Positions 33,669 through 43,242 of a DNA stretch of 64,000 nucleotides are shown piece by piece. The notes under the pieces are model-generated. The model saw only the letters and a program-made list of their open reading frames with translations, had not been told where the DNA came from and did no database searches. Each line of letters opens with the position of its first letter. Positions within the stretch are counted from its first letter, which is position 1. Position numbers and translations under genes: made by a program. The stretch is from Clostridia bacterium (lineage in GTDB: Bacteria > Bacillota > Clostridia > Lachnospirales > WQUN01): the NCBI GenBank assembly GCA_025997155.1, contig BNUF01000001.1, positions 1 to 64,000 on the forward strand, written 5' to 3'.

Positions 33669-34578
33669 CTAAAAATTTTGAATTACCGCGATTGAGTAGC
33701 TGTCGCCGATAGGGATTAACGAGATATCTGCTTCCTCCGCGAATTCTTTAACGGCTTTTTTAACCCCTGTCAGTAATTTGTTAAAGTAATCATGAACAAT
33801 AATAACAGCGCGTTTCGTCATCTTGTCCTTGAAAAACCTTAACGCGGCAAGAGTCGGAGCATACAAATCCATATCCAAATTAACGAATACAAATTCCTTT
33901 TCCTCTATATCCGCAAAAGTATCCGGAATATAGCCTTTCTTTAATACTACGTTTGGGCGATTCAACATTTTCAGCAGAACCACTTCTGTCGAGGAAACGA
34001 CTACACCGCGTGCCTGAAAGTCGTTTATAAACGATTTTATTTCTTCTTTTATCTTCGAGAGCTATATCTTCAGCGGGAAAACCTTCAAACGTATCGAACA
34101 AATACAACTTTCTGTCCGGAAAAAATTGTGATATATGCGACGCGAAATCACCAAAACAAACGCCGCACTCCGCGACAGCACCTGGAATTTGAAAGTCGTA
34201 AACCATCTGGGCGAAATCGTGTAAAAACTGCACTCGCGGATATTCAAACGGAACATTCTTGGTATCATTCCAATAGTCGTCATATGTTGGAATTACGACA
34301 ATCTTCTCGTCGGATACCCCCAGACCGCGCAATTGTTCATATATTTCCAGTATTCTGAGGAAATATGTCCTAGTGTTTGAAGCCATACATATGAAAATAT
34401 AGTCAAATTCCGCGTCGCGTTGGCATACGCTCGGAGATACAATCTTGTGTCCGTTTATTACCATTTTGCACTTCTCGTCATTATTATCGCAAACCGCGAC
34501 TATTTCAAAATTATTAGGGCAATTGCCAATGAATCGCCTGCCATAAGCTCCCGCTCCAAAAACAATAATCTTTTTCAT
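33669..34578 (-). pseudogene. TylF-like methyltransferase with Rossmann module, frameshifted
   Basis: Two frames make one gene. From ATG 34578: Rossmann module (KKIIVFGAGAYGRRF), then VAECGVCFGDFASHI and YLFDTFEGFPAEDI. That frame drifts into junk and stops at 33880. The second frame takes over near 34035-34075 (IKEEIKSFINDFQARG) and continues with VFVNLDMDLYAPT and IVHDYFN, the metal-binding end of the same methyltransferase, to 33669. A single-base indel between them would restore about 303 residues. No long repeat lies at the break, so it is either a true mutation or a sequencing error. Confidence 0.8.
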
Positions 34579-34580
34579 TC

Positions 34581-35705
34581 TCAATCAAACCCTTTCAAAT
34601 TAAGTAACTCATCACATACCGTGTTAACGTTTTCTTCTGTCATATCGGCGAATAAAGGCAGACACAACGCACGACCCGCAATATTCGCCGCAATCGGTGT
34701 TTCTTTCGGCGTTAATCTGTTTTGATAACAGCTAAACGCGCTTGTAAGCGGGTAAAAATACTTCCGCACCCGTATGCCGCGCCTTAGAAGTTCGTCGGCA
34801 ATCTCATCGCGTGTTTTGCCGAATTCCTCGTGAAATACAACCGGATAATAAGAATAATTTCGTGTAAGGCCCTCTATTTCGGGAAATAATTGCAGTCCAT
34901 AAACGCCGCGCAGACGCTTATCGTAAGTTTCCGAAACCGCTTTGCGTTTCTTGATTTCTTCGTCAATATGCTCAAGATTGCATAGCCCCATCGCCGCGTG
35001 AAACTCGCTTAATTTCGCGTTTGTGCCGATTTCATCAGCGTCAAACCCGCCTGGACAAAGCCCGAAGTCGCGTGCGTGCCGTAGTTTTTCATACAAAGAA
35101 TTGTCGGAGAAAGCTAACCCGCCGCCCTCAATCGTATGAAACACTTTCGTCGCGTGAAACGAGAACATAGACAAGTCGCCGTATTGCGCGATGTTTTTTC
35201 CCTGCCATACCGCGCCGAACATATGAGCCGCATCGTATATTACTTTCAAATTACGTCGTTTCGCAATTTCTTCAATAGCACTTGTATCGCAAGGAATACC
35301 GTAAACGTGAACCGCGACAATAGCGCTTGTTTTCTCGGTTATCAGTGCCTCGGCTTTGTCTGGGTCAATCGTAAACCGAATAGGGTCAATATCGCAAAAC
35401 ACCGGCGTAAGCCCCCTGCGTACGATTGCCTGTGTTGTGGAGGCAAAGGTAAACGGCGTTGTAATAACCTCGCCCTTTAATTCCAACGCCTGTATGGCGA
35501 GTTCCAGTGCCAAATGCCCGTTAGCGAACAGCAGAAAGTTGCCGACGTTCAAATAACTTTTTAGTTTGCTTGTTAAATCCTCGTGCATAGTGCCCGCGTT
35601 CGTCAGCCAGCGCGTATCCCACAATTGGCGTATTGTATCCACATACTCGTCAAACGGAGGCATTGACGAGCGCGTCACAGGGATTACTTTAGTCTCCGTA
35701 ACCAT
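34581..35705 (-). CDS. DegT/DnrJ/EryC1/StrS family aminotransferase
   Basis: 374 residues. The PLP Lys is in FSFHATKVFHTIEGG near residue 187; FTFASTTQAIVRRG and YDAAHMFGA are family motifs. These enzymes aminate nucleotide-linked ketosugars with glutamate. ATG 35705 overlaps the previous stop (TGATG). It is one of three PLP enzymes of this fold in the operon (with those at 39.3 and 45.2 kb), so more than one amino sugar may be made. Confidence 0.92.
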   Translation of the reverse strand: MVTETKVIPVTRSSMPPFDEYVDTIRQLWDTRWLTNAGTMHEDLTSKLKSYLNVGNFLLFANGHLALELAIQALELKGEVITTPFTFASTTQAIVRRGLTPVFCDIDPIRFTIDPDKAEALITEKTSAIVAVHVYGIPCDTSAIEEIAKRRNLKVIYDAAHMFGAVWQGKNIAQYGDLSMFSFHATKVFHTIEGGGLAFSDNSLYEKLRHARDFGLCPGGFDADEIGTNAKLSEFHAAMGLCNLEHIDEEIKKRKAVSETYDKRLRGVYGLQLFPEIEGLTRNYSYYPVVFHEEFGKTRDEIADELLRRGIRVRKYFYPLTSAFSCYQNRLTPKETPIAANIAGRALCLPLFADMTEENVNTVCDELLNLKGFD

Positions 35706-37033
35706 CAGCAATCACACGAAACGATGCGTTCATCGGGTATTCCGACCTCTTTTAGAACGTGTTTCATTTCCTCTACGTACTTCTTATTTGTCGTCGCCAA
35801 AACGACATAATCGTAATTTTTCGCGTTCATATCCGACAAACGGCTCGGCGGCGAAACGCAATCGTCGTCGCAATTCTTATCCACCCACAAAGCGACCTCG
35901 CAATATTGCGTTTTCTTAATTTGCCGTATATATTCGCGACCGATTTGCCCAGCGCCATACAAAACAATGCGGCTATCCTTACAAATCTTGTCATAAGGGA
36001 ATTCAACGCCGCCATTGCTGGACGGATAAGGTCGCGCTTCGTGAATAGTGTTTCCAGCAAAGTTGTATATACGCGGGTCTTTCAAAGCGGAGTCTGACAA
36101 TATTTCCAAATACTCAGCGTGATACGGGTGAAGTGGATTCAGCACATCCTTAAACCAGCAGACCGCCTCGTCCATCGTTCCCCATTGGTACACAGGCTTC
36201 AGCACAACGCGATCAAAAGCATAATCGCTAAAGCTTTGTTTGATGAAGAACGGAATTTCACGAAAATTCCTATCTTGAATGACAAAAGAATTCGTCAATA
36301 TAGTCAAATCGCCATTCTTACGCAATTCAGACATAAAATCGAGATTGTGCATCATCTTTTCATAATCGCCGCCGCGAGAAATGTGGCGATATGTGAATTT
36401 ATCAAAGCTATTGATAGTTACGACCAGTTCCAATCTGAATTTCCCCAAATGCTTAATACGTTCCCAATGCGCCTCGTCGAAAAATACGCCGTTTGTTTCA
36501 AGTAATATATTGAAATCCGGGTCTGTTGGGTGTAGGTTTTCGAGAACCTCCATCATATATTTTGACGCAAACGGGTCTCCATGCCCGGAAGCGGTGACGC
36601 GTTTTGCCGAATTGATATACGGCGCGAGTTTTTCTCGTATCGCGTTCATTTGCTCGGCATAATTTTTCGGTGGAACGAAAACCGCAGTTCTACAAGTTTC
36701 GCACGATTGGTTGCATACAAAGTCATATGCCATGTTAATCTCGCTTGGCGAATATTGACTTTTTTTACGCCTCTCATATTCTTCGGGCGTAATCTCCTCC
36801 AACTCGCTATTCTGAATGTACGGGCAAGCTTCCATGCGGCAATGCTTGAATGTTTGATCATCCATTGTGCCGCGCAAGTAGTTCGCGTGTTCGGAATTAT
36901 ATGCGCTATTAACATCGTCGTCAATTAAATTCCCGATTGGTAGTACCGCGTGTTCCATCCACTGGCAGATGGCAATACTGCCAGCGTTGTCGTCAACATA
37001 CAGATATTCGTAAAACCGTGGGCAAAATTTCAT
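35705..37033 (-). CDS. radical SAM enzyme with C-terminal Rossmann-like module
   Basis: 442 residues. The N-terminal 100 residues include a Cys-bearing segment (FKHCRMEACPYIQN). The cluster motif CNQSCETC is near residue 107, followed by ASGHGDPF and LETNGVFF. From residue 355 the recurring module is appended (RIVLYGAGQIGREYIRQI), almost identical to the start of the glycosyltransferase at 45.2 kb. The order is the reverse of the enzyme at 13.7 kb. Substrate not deducible. Confidence 0.83.
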   Translation of the reverse strand: MKFCPRFYEYLYVDDNAGSIAICQWMEHAVLPIGNLIDDDVNSAYNSEHANYLRGTMDDQTFKHCRMEACPYIQNSELEEITPEEYERRKKSQYSPSEINMAYDFVCNQSCETCRTAVFVPPKNYAEQMNAIREKLAPYINSAKRVTASGHGDPFASKYMMEVLENLHPTDPDFNILLETNGVFFDEAHWERIKHLGKFRLELVVTINSFDKFTYRHISRGGDYEKMMHNLDFMSELRKNGDLTILTNSFVIQDRNFREIPFFIKQSFSDYAFDRVVLKPVYQWGTMDEAVCWFKDVLNPLHPYHAEYLEILSDSALKDPRIYNFAGNTIHEARPYPSSNGGVEFPYDKICKDSRIVLYGAGQIGREYIRQIKKTQYCEVALWVDKNCDDDCVSPPSRLSDMNAKNYDYVVLATTNKKYVEEMKHVLKEVGIPDERIVSCDC

Positions 37034-37037
37034 AACA

Positions 37038-38027
37038 TCAATCTCCTTTTATTTTTAATTGAAGTTGCTTGATATTTTTACGCGCTTGACGTATTAAGCG
37101 GCTATGTAAACTCGTATCGTAAATCAGACTTTTAAAGTATCTTATGAACATCCATGTAATTTCGTTGTGGTCGCGTATAATACCTTGCGCGATGTCGCTG
37201 GTTCCAAGCCAATACCTCGCGAAAGAACCGAGATGCCGAAATATAAGTTTTTCAAATTCACCGCCCGTGCTGTCGTTGATACGTATAAGGCGCTCGAAAT
37301 GACATTTGATTTTATCCTGCACCGCCAGAGAAGTAAACGCACCCGACATATTCATACAGTAAACGGACATCACGCGTTGTATATAGTATAGTTTTCCGCG
37401 TTGAAACAGATAGAAGAACTGCGAATTGTCGTATAAAAAATCCTCCTTGTCGGATAACTCCTCTAGGTTTACACAACTCATACGGATAATACGAGAATTG
37501 TTGTGGTGCATCCAACCCGCTCCGTAAAGCGGTATAAAATCCTCTGGGACATACTTCCCTGTTTTTCTGACGTTTCGATTGAAAACGAATAAACTACCGT
37601 CTTCTTTTTCTCGATATATATCGTTGATATTGACAGACATCGTATTGTGAGCGCAAAAACTGCAATCTGGATTCTGTTCCAAAGCGTCAATCTGCAGCTG
37701 CAATTTTTCTTCGTCGCACCAGTAGTCGTCACATTCAAGGAATGCGCAGTATTTTGTGTCCACGGACTTGTAAGCCGCCCATATGTTTTCTTGCGCGCCT
37801 TTGTTATTTTCAGAGATAAACGCGGTAATCTTTTCAGGGTATTTGGCGGCATATTCACGGACAACGTCTCTCGTCCCGTCCGTCGAACCGTCGTCGAATA
37901 TGTGAATCTTGTAGGGATATTGTGTTTTCTGCCGCAGTACGGACTCAATGGCAAGCCTTATATATGGCTTGTGATTGTAGGCAATCAGCAACACAGTACA
38001 GACGCACGTTTCATTTATATCTTTCAT
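37038..38027 (-). CDS. family 2 glycosyltransferase
   Basis: 329 residues. CTVLLIAYNHKPYIRLAIES, IFDDGSTDGT and FLECDDYW form the GT-A core with the DxD-like metal site; AGWMHHNNSRI follows. It has no membrane segment. It directly follows the ATP-grasp gene stop and precedes the radical SAM gene, in an uninterrupted operon. Donor and acceptor unknown. Confidence 0.9.
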   Translation of the reverse strand: MKDINETCVCTVLLIAYNHKPYIRLAIESVLRQKTQYPYKIHIFDDGSTDGTRDVVREYAAKYPEKITAFISENNKGAQENIWAAYKSVDTKYCAFLECDDYWCDEEKLQLQIDALEQNPDCSFCAHNTMSVNINDIYREKEDGSLFVFNRNVRKTGKYVPEDFIPLYGAGWMHHNNSRIIRMSCVNLEELSDKEDFLYDNSQFFYLFQRGKLYYIQRVMSVYCMNMSGAFTSLAVQDKIKCHFERLIRINDSTGGEFEKLIFRHLGSFARYWLGTSDIAQGIIRDHNEITWMFIRYFKSLIYDTSLHSRLIRQARKNIKQLQLKIKGD

Positions 38028-39317
38028 TTAAGTCCTCCAGTCTAACAAAACTTCAATCTCGCTCACATCGAAAACGGGTATGTTAAGTTTTTCAAAAATT
38101 TCTTTGCGTTCGGCATAAGCGTTATCAATAAAGATTGCTCCGTCCTCTTTGATTGCGGTATATTTCGGCGTTGAGATACCAAGTTCCGCTATTTCGCTGA
38201 ATAAATCCGCTGAAATTTTATGCCGTTTCATAGTGTCATAAACACTGTCGCTATGACTCGCGCTATGCCGCGTAATTAAAATTACTCGCTTTCCTTCGTT
38301 GACGCATTGATACAGGAAACGTACAGCTTGTAAATTGACCTTTCCGCCAATGATAATTGTATCGTCAAAATCAATATATACGCTTTCATATGTCAAATTT
38401 GTTTTGTAGCGTGAAATCAGAGTCCTGTCAACAATCACGTTATAGGTGTTTTTGAACACCTCAGTCTTTCGCCCTATTGCGGCATAGACGCTAAGCAAGG
38501 GCAAATTGACGCCAAGCACCCTTGATAAACACATTGTACCCGCGCATCGCGCCGATATTTCTAAAAGTTTAAAGTTGCCTCCTGTATCGCGCTTTATCTG
38601 AAAATACCAAAGTCCTAAAAACCGCAATGCATAATTTATGGTATCGGCAATTCGCTCAATTTCGGTTGTCAATGTCTCATTTTGTCCGCTGACAGACACG
38701 CCGCCAAACACGCGCTGTCTCGAACGCGGCAATATTGCCCGCAGAGTTCCGTCTTTATCGGTAAAACAGTCCACAGTCAGTTCTTCGCCCGGAAGATATT
38801 CACAAATAACATAATCCGACCAATTAAGACCGCTTGGGACATCGGCGCGTGAACGAACAATCTGAGAACCGGCACCGCCTTGCCCTTTGCGCGGTTTAAT
38901 AAAAACTGGGAACTGAACCGCGCCGCTGAAAGTTTTCGGGCAGAAGTCATAATCCCGAAACATTTCGTAAGTAAGTTTTTTGTCGCGGCAAGTTTCGGCA
39001 GTCTCTCTATCGCAGGTTAAGATTTTTGCGTTCAGACTATTCTGATTATCCGCTAAAAACAACGCAACATCGTCATGCGTCGGGATAATCACATCGATAC
39101 TATGGTCGACAATGATTTTGTTGATAGCCGAAATAAAATCTGGCGAACGGAGCATCGGAACACCGCCGATGTAGTTTTTGAACACAAATCCTCCGTGCCT
39201 TTCAATAGAGGACGCGCCATAAACCCTGACATTGACACAAGCCGCCAGTGCATCGTGCAGTTCAACGGAATTTATTTCCCCCGCTGGAAATACTAAAACG
39301 CCTATTTCGTTATTCAC
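38028..39317 (-). CDS. ATP-grasp enzyme fused to a HAD-like domain
   Basis: 429 residues. Residues 1-295 are an ATP-grasp protein similar to carbamoyl-phosphate-synthase-type ligases: FPVFIKPRKGQGGAGS is the ATP loop, CEYLPGEELTVD and LEISARCAGT complete the site. Residues 310-425 are a small HAD fold: VYIDFDDTIIIGG, ILITRHSASH and FIDNAYAERK. The fusion suggests ATP-driven ligation (for example an amino acid or acid to an amino sugar) with phosphate removal on one polypeptide. It lies between an aminotransferase-like gene and a glycosyltransferase. Confidence 0.82.
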   Translation of the reverse strand: MNNEIGVLVFPAGEINSVELHDALAACVNVRVYGASSIERHGGFVFKNYIGGVPMLRSPDFISAINKIIVDHSIDVIIPTHDDVALFLADNQNSLNAKILTCDRETAETCRDKKLTYEMFRDYDFCPKTFSGAVQFPVFIKPRKGQGGAGSQIVRSRADVPSGLNWSDYVICEYLPGEELTVDCFTDKDGTLRAILPRSRQRVFGGVSVSGQNETLTTEIERIADTINYALRFLGLWYFQIKRDTGGNFKLLEISARCAGTMCLSRVLGVNLPLLSVYAAIGRKTEVFKNTYNVIVDRTLISRYKTNLTYESVYIDFDDTIIIGGKVNLQAVRFLYQCVNEGKRVILITRHSASHSDSVYDTMKRHKISADLFSEIAELGISTPKYTAIKEDGAIFIDNAYAERKEIFEKLNIPVFDVSEIEVLLDWRT

Positions 39318-40266
39318 CTTCGATATCTCCTTTAATTATACGGACAAGACACCGCATATCGTCTGCCGTATACCGCTGGTCTATCGGCAACGGAAGCAGA
39401 TTATTGCTCAAATACACAGATTGCGAATTTTGCGGGGCGGTACGTTCTATTTCTCCCCAATAGCAGGGAATATAAATTTTTTGTTTGAGAAGCTTGCCGC
39501 GCAAACACTCTGACGCGTGCGTTCTTAAAAATGGATAAACCATCGGCACGCCAATATTTTCTTTAAACTTTATTTCATTAATAGTATCAAGCGTTTTTCT
39601 AAGAAATCCAAAGTTTTCATTACGCCTTTTGCGTACTTTTTCGTAATTGATATTTCCCATCATCGCTTGCGTCAGCCTAGACATTTTTCTAATCGGTTGC
39701 TGGGATAAACTGGCTTCATTCGCCCTGAAGTCGCTATATCCGTCACTTGCGCCCAAATCGTGTCTTTTTAGCAAATGCGCCGTCCGTCCAAAAGATATGT
39801 CGAGTTCTAACTGTTCGTCGATTCGTTTCTCGCAAAAGAGCAAACCGCCGTCTGGGAGTCCAAAAAATTTTCTTGGGCTGTAGAAACTCGCAAGTCCGAA
39901 AGGAGTGCTGTAAAAACTCTGTGCGTTATCAATAATCAGGTTAGAATATTTGCCGAACAATTTATTGATATTTTCGTCACAGACGCCAAAATAGTTGTTG
40001 CACAGAACATACGCGTCAGAAGGAAACTCCTCTGTCGGCAAAAAATCTTTGCCGATATCGTAGAAAGAGATTTCGCAATCTTCCTCATAGACAGACTCCC
40101 AAACCTCAGGACAGGTATAATACGGAACAAACAACTTGTGTATCCCGTATGCGCGAAGGATATACCGTAACGCGTTTCTTGCCGAGTTCAGCAGAAGCGC
40201 GTTTTGATAAGGCATTTTTTCGCCAAAGGATTCAAGCCCGAAATAACCGCCGATTTCTTTATTCAA
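39310..40266 (-). CDS. DegT-like PLP-dependent enzyme
   Basis: 318 residues, somewhat shorter than normal DegT aminotransferases. LLLNSARNALRYILRAY and IIDNAQSFYST are the family's early motifs, and SPRKFFGLPDGG near residue 131 holds the probable PLP Lys. The C-terminal part is divergent. It may aminate a ketosugar or an acid. Starts and stops overlap those of WbqC and the ATP-grasp gene, so the three are co-translated. Confidence 0.78.
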   Translation of the reverse strand: MNKEIGGYFGLESFGEKMPYQNALLLNSARNALRYILRAYGIHKLFVPYYTCPEVWESVYEEDCEISFYDIGKDFLPTEEFPSDAYVLCNNYFGVCDENINKLFGKYSNLIIDNAQSFYSTPFGLASFYSPRKFFGLPDGGLLFCEKRIDEQLELDISFGRTAHLLKRHDLGASDGYSDFRANEASLSQQPIRKMSRLTQAMMGNINYEKVRKRRNENFGFLRKTLDTINEIKFKENIGVPMVYPFLRTHASECLRGKLLKQKIYIPCYWGEIERTAPQNSQSVYLSNNLLPLPIDQRYTADDMRCLVRIIKGDIEGE

Positions 40267-40948
40267 AGCTGTAATCCCCTAACATTTCCCGTATTGTTTC
40301 AATTTCGTTAAACATTAAAACGTCAAGTATCGACAATCCGGCAACGAATTCCTTCCCGAATTGGCTGTATGGAACAAAATTTGTTTTCAAAAATTTCAAA
40401 TCAATTCCTCTGTCTCGAAAATCCTTGGTACTGTATAACTCTTTCCCGCCAATCGCGTTGTAATACTCGGTTGCTTTTAATCTTGCACAAATATCAATAA
40501 CTTTCTCCTGTGCTTTTAGAAAAGTATCTTTTTCCAAATCCGACGAGAGCAGCAACTCTGTATCAATCTCTAAATATTCAGTTATAATCCTGATACTATT
40601 CAATATAAATAACGCCAAGTTATCTTTATTGAAATCCAAAATTTCGGACACTAACGCCATTACCTCTTTAAAACGCGGTGCTTTTTGGTAATTTTGCTGT
40701 AACATTCTTGTGAATTTTGCAAAATCATCAATAACAGTTATTTGATTAATTAGTTTAAACGAACTTGCGCCGCTAAGTTTGACAGTAAACAGTTGTTTTT
40801 TTCCGTTGGACAGAATATTGTTTCTGTTAATCCATCCGCTCTTTATATAGTTAACGTCATCGTAAACCACAAATTTGTCAACGGCGTATATCAACTGCCA
40901 ATAGCCAATGTACGGCAAAAAGTATGGTTGCATAATTGCCAGTTTCAT
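40259..40948 (-). CDS. WbqC-like protein (copy 2)
   Basis: 229 residues from ATG 40948 (GGAGG seven bases upstream). KLAIMQPYFLPYIGYWQLI and FVVYDDVNYIKSGWINRN are the WbqC signature. It is related to the copy at 25.3 kb, but clearly diverged. Next to a PLP enzyme, it fits the proposed N-acylation of an amino sugar. Two copies in one operon suggest two different acylation steps. Confidence 0.88.
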   Translation of the reverse strand: MKLAIMQPYFLPYIGYWQLIYAVDKFVVYDDVNYIKSGWINRNNILSNGKKQLFTVKLSGASSFKLINQITVIDDFAKFTRMLQQNYQKAPRFKEVMALVSEILDFNKDNLALFILNSIRIITEYLEIDTELLLSSDLEKDTFLKAQEKVIDICARLKATEYYNAIGGKELYSTKDFRDRGIDLKFLKTNFVPYSQFGKEFVAGLSILDVLMFNEIETIREMLGDYSFE

Positions 40949-40968
40949 ATGCACGCCTCCAAAGCTGT

Positions 40969-41637
40969 TCATTTCATATCGTAGCCGCCGTCAATGGCTA
41001 CAATCGCTCCGTTTATGTAAGTATTGTTTATGATACTTAAACACATATCAGCTATTTCCCGCTCGGTTGCAAAGCGTTTCAACGCTATTTTACTCTCTAT
41101 TTTCGCGCGCAACTTTTCCGGCTTGGAATTTTGCGACTCCGTATCGACAAATCCAGGTGAAATCGCGTTTACGCGTACACCACGCGGCGCGAATTCTTTG
41201 ACCAAACTTTGCGCCAGCATATTCGCCGCCGCTTTCGACACGCCATAGGGAATTGATGTGGCGTGAGGTTTTGTCCCCAACATAGCACTGATGAACAGAA
41301 TGCTTCCGCCGCGTGAGATATGCTCTGTTAGCTTTTGTATCAGGAAAAAGGGCATATTAACATTTATGTCCATAATTTCCTGCCAATGCTTGTAGTCCAT
41401 TTCGCTCATCGGTTTGCGGTAAGTCGCCGCCGCGTTCAGTACAAGGCAGTCCAGTTTCCCAGTACGTGCAATCACCCCTTCAGCGAGCGTATTCACGCCC
41501 TCAAGCGTGGATAAGTCTGCCGAAATGTCACCGCCAGTCCTGCCGTTACGCAATACCGTATAGCCGTTGGCGGATAACATGTCGGCAATCGCCCTTCCAA
41601 TGCCCCGAGTCGATCCTGTTACAAGAGCTGTTTTCAT
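40969..41637 (-). CDS. short-chain dehydrogenase/reductase
   Basis: 222 residues from ATG 41637 (GGGGGC region upstream; it overlaps the glycosyltransferase stop). TALVTGSTRGIGRAIA binds the nucleotide; the catalytic Ser and YGVSK are present (FISAM, YGVSKAAANM), with VNAISPGFVDT. FabG-like in appearance, but in this setting it may reduce a keto-sugar or a hydroxyacyl group on the ACP. Confidence 0.9.
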   Translation of the reverse strand: MKTALVTGSTRGIGRAIADMLSANGYTVLRNGRTGGDISADLSTLEGVNTLAEGVIARTGKLDCLVLNAAATYRKPMSEMDYKHWQEIMDINVNMPFFLIQKLTEHISRGGSILFISAMLGTKPHATSIPYGVSKAAANMLAQSLVKEFAPRGVRVNAISPGFVDTESQNSKPEKLRAKIESKIALKRFATEREIADMCLSIINNTYINGAIVAIDGGYDMK

Positions 41638-42545
41638 ATTGCCGCCCCCGTTAAATACTTCGCGATATCCCGTTCTTTGAAACCGCTTACGCAATTTGCG
41701 GCAATTTCGGAATCGCTTAACCCCGCGAGCCTTGAATAAAAAAATACACTACGTAAACGCGTATAGGCATGTATGGGCAGTACATCAAAAAACTCCTTAA
41801 AGTGGTTGGTTTTATAGTAATCCGCCAATGACTGAAAACCGTCGGCGTAAACCATCGCTATATTTTCTTTTTCCGCAGCGGTAAAAACACTCGAATCCTC
41901 TCGCTGAACATAATTGTACAGCCCCTCGTCTATGAACGCCACACGATTCATAAGCGGTAATAACTTAAAGTTAAACAGCGTATCCGCTCCCAAACGCAAA
42001 TTTTCAAACCGAACACCCGAGTTCTTTACAACACTCGACTTGTAAAGCCGCGTCCACGTGTAATTATTAGGTTTCGCGCAAGCACACCGCCCACAGAAAT
42101 AACCGTACACATCATCATAAAGATTCACCGCGCCTGTCTTCACATTTCCGTATCTTTTATTAATATAATCCTCGTAAACCAGATTGAAATTACAAACAGC
42201 CATATCCGCCGAATTTTCTTTCAATGTAATAATCAACTGTTCATACATTGTCGGCTCAATAAAGTCGTCGTTATCCACAAAAGTTAAATACTCGCCTCTT
42301 GCGCTTTCGATGCCGAAATTACTCGCCGCTCCCGCGCCTGCGTTATCTTGTCTTTTAAAAACAATTCTTGCATCTTTACTCGCATACTCCGCTAACATTT
42401 CGGCGGTATTGTCCGAAGAACCGTCATCAATCGCGATAACCTCAAAGTTGCCATAGGTTTGCCCGAGTACGCTGTCAAGGCATCTTCGCACGTATTTTTC
42501 CAAATTATAAAATGGTATAATTACGCTTATAAGTTCATTTGACAT
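41634..42545 (-). CDS. family 2 glycosyltransferase
   Basis: 303 residues. ISVIIPFYNLEKYVRRCLDS, AIDDGSSDNT and FVDNDDFIEP (metal site) give a canonical GT-A transferase of the capsule/LPS type. ATG overlaps the preceding stop. Donor unknown. It follows a nucleotidyltransferase, which might supply the donor. Confidence 0.92.
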   Translation of the reverse strand: MSNELISVIIPFYNLEKYVRRCLDSVLGQTYGNFEVIAIDDGSSDNTAEMLAEYASKDARIVFKRQDNAGAGAASNFGIESARGEYLTFVDNDDFIEPTMYEQLIITLKENSADMAVCNFNLVYEDYINKRYGNVKTGAVNLYDDVYGYFCGRCACAKPNNYTWTRLYKSSVVKNSGVRFENLRLGADTLFNFKLLPLMNRVAFIDEGLYNYVQREDSSVFTAAEKENIAMVYADGFQSLADYYKTNHFKEFFDVLPIHAYTRLRSVFFYSRLAGLSDSEIAANCVSGFKERDIAKYLTGAAI

Positions 42546-43242
42546 TGTTTCTATACCTCAATATTTTTTCATAGTCTTCAATGAAATCTATTTCCGCCCA
42601 AAACTTTCCCGCTATATCTTTTGCCCAAATCGGACGCTCAAACATCATGCTGTAGAGTATTTCTTCCCACCAGTCGCCGTATCTTTGTTGCTGAATCAGT
42701 AATTCTAATCTTTCGCGGCATTTACTTATCATCTCTTTGCGAATTGCGGCAAGACCAACATATTCACAATTCGCCTCGTAGCAGTTATTGCCTTTTCCGC
42801 GGTTTAGTATTTTTCCATTTTCAACTCTAAGTAAATAATCACCCTCTTCCACGCGGGAAGTATCGCATAGCATAATACAATCGCGTTCTTCGGCAATCAA
42901 CACCGACAGTAAATCAGTTTCCCAGTAAACATCAGCGTTTCCAAGAATTAAGGTGTCGCAGGCAATAGCTTCGCGTGCGAACCATAATGAAGCGAGAGAG
43001 TTTGTAATCGAATAAAAAACATTTTCGTGATATACGATATCAAGACCTTTGAGTGCGTTTTTAATGCGTTGTTTATCGTACCCCACTACGATATGTACGT
43101 CAATGCCGTCGTTAAGCAGCATCTCCGCAGTATAGCGAATTAACGGAATGCCTCCAATATCCAACGTACATTTGCAATAGTCATTAATGGAACGGCTGAT
43201 CCGCGTTCCCTGCCCCGCCGCCATCAGTATTGCTCTCGTCAT
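42535..43242 (-). CDS. sugar- or choline-phosphate nucleotidyltransferase
   Basis: 235 residues. RAILMAAGQGTRI is the nucleotide-binding loop and GNADVYWETD the metal site, as in LicC-type CTP:phosphocholine and related small NTP transferases. The C-terminal FWAEIDFIEDYEKI motif also fits that branch. It activates a phosphorylated substrate to a nucleotide donor. Choline phosphate is one possibility, but no LicA or LicD partner is visible. Confidence 0.82.
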   Translation of the reverse strand: MTRAILMAAGQGTRISRSINDYCKCTLDIGGIPLIRYTAEMLLNDGIDVHIVVGYDKQRIKNALKGLDIVYHENVFYSITNSLASLWFAREAIACDTLILGNADVYWETDLLSVLIAEERDCIMLCDTSRVEEGDYLLRVENGKILNRGKGNNCYEANCEYVGLAAIRKEMISKCRERLELLIQQQRYGDWWEEILYSMMFERPIWAKDIAGKFWAEIDFIEDYEKILRYRNNVK

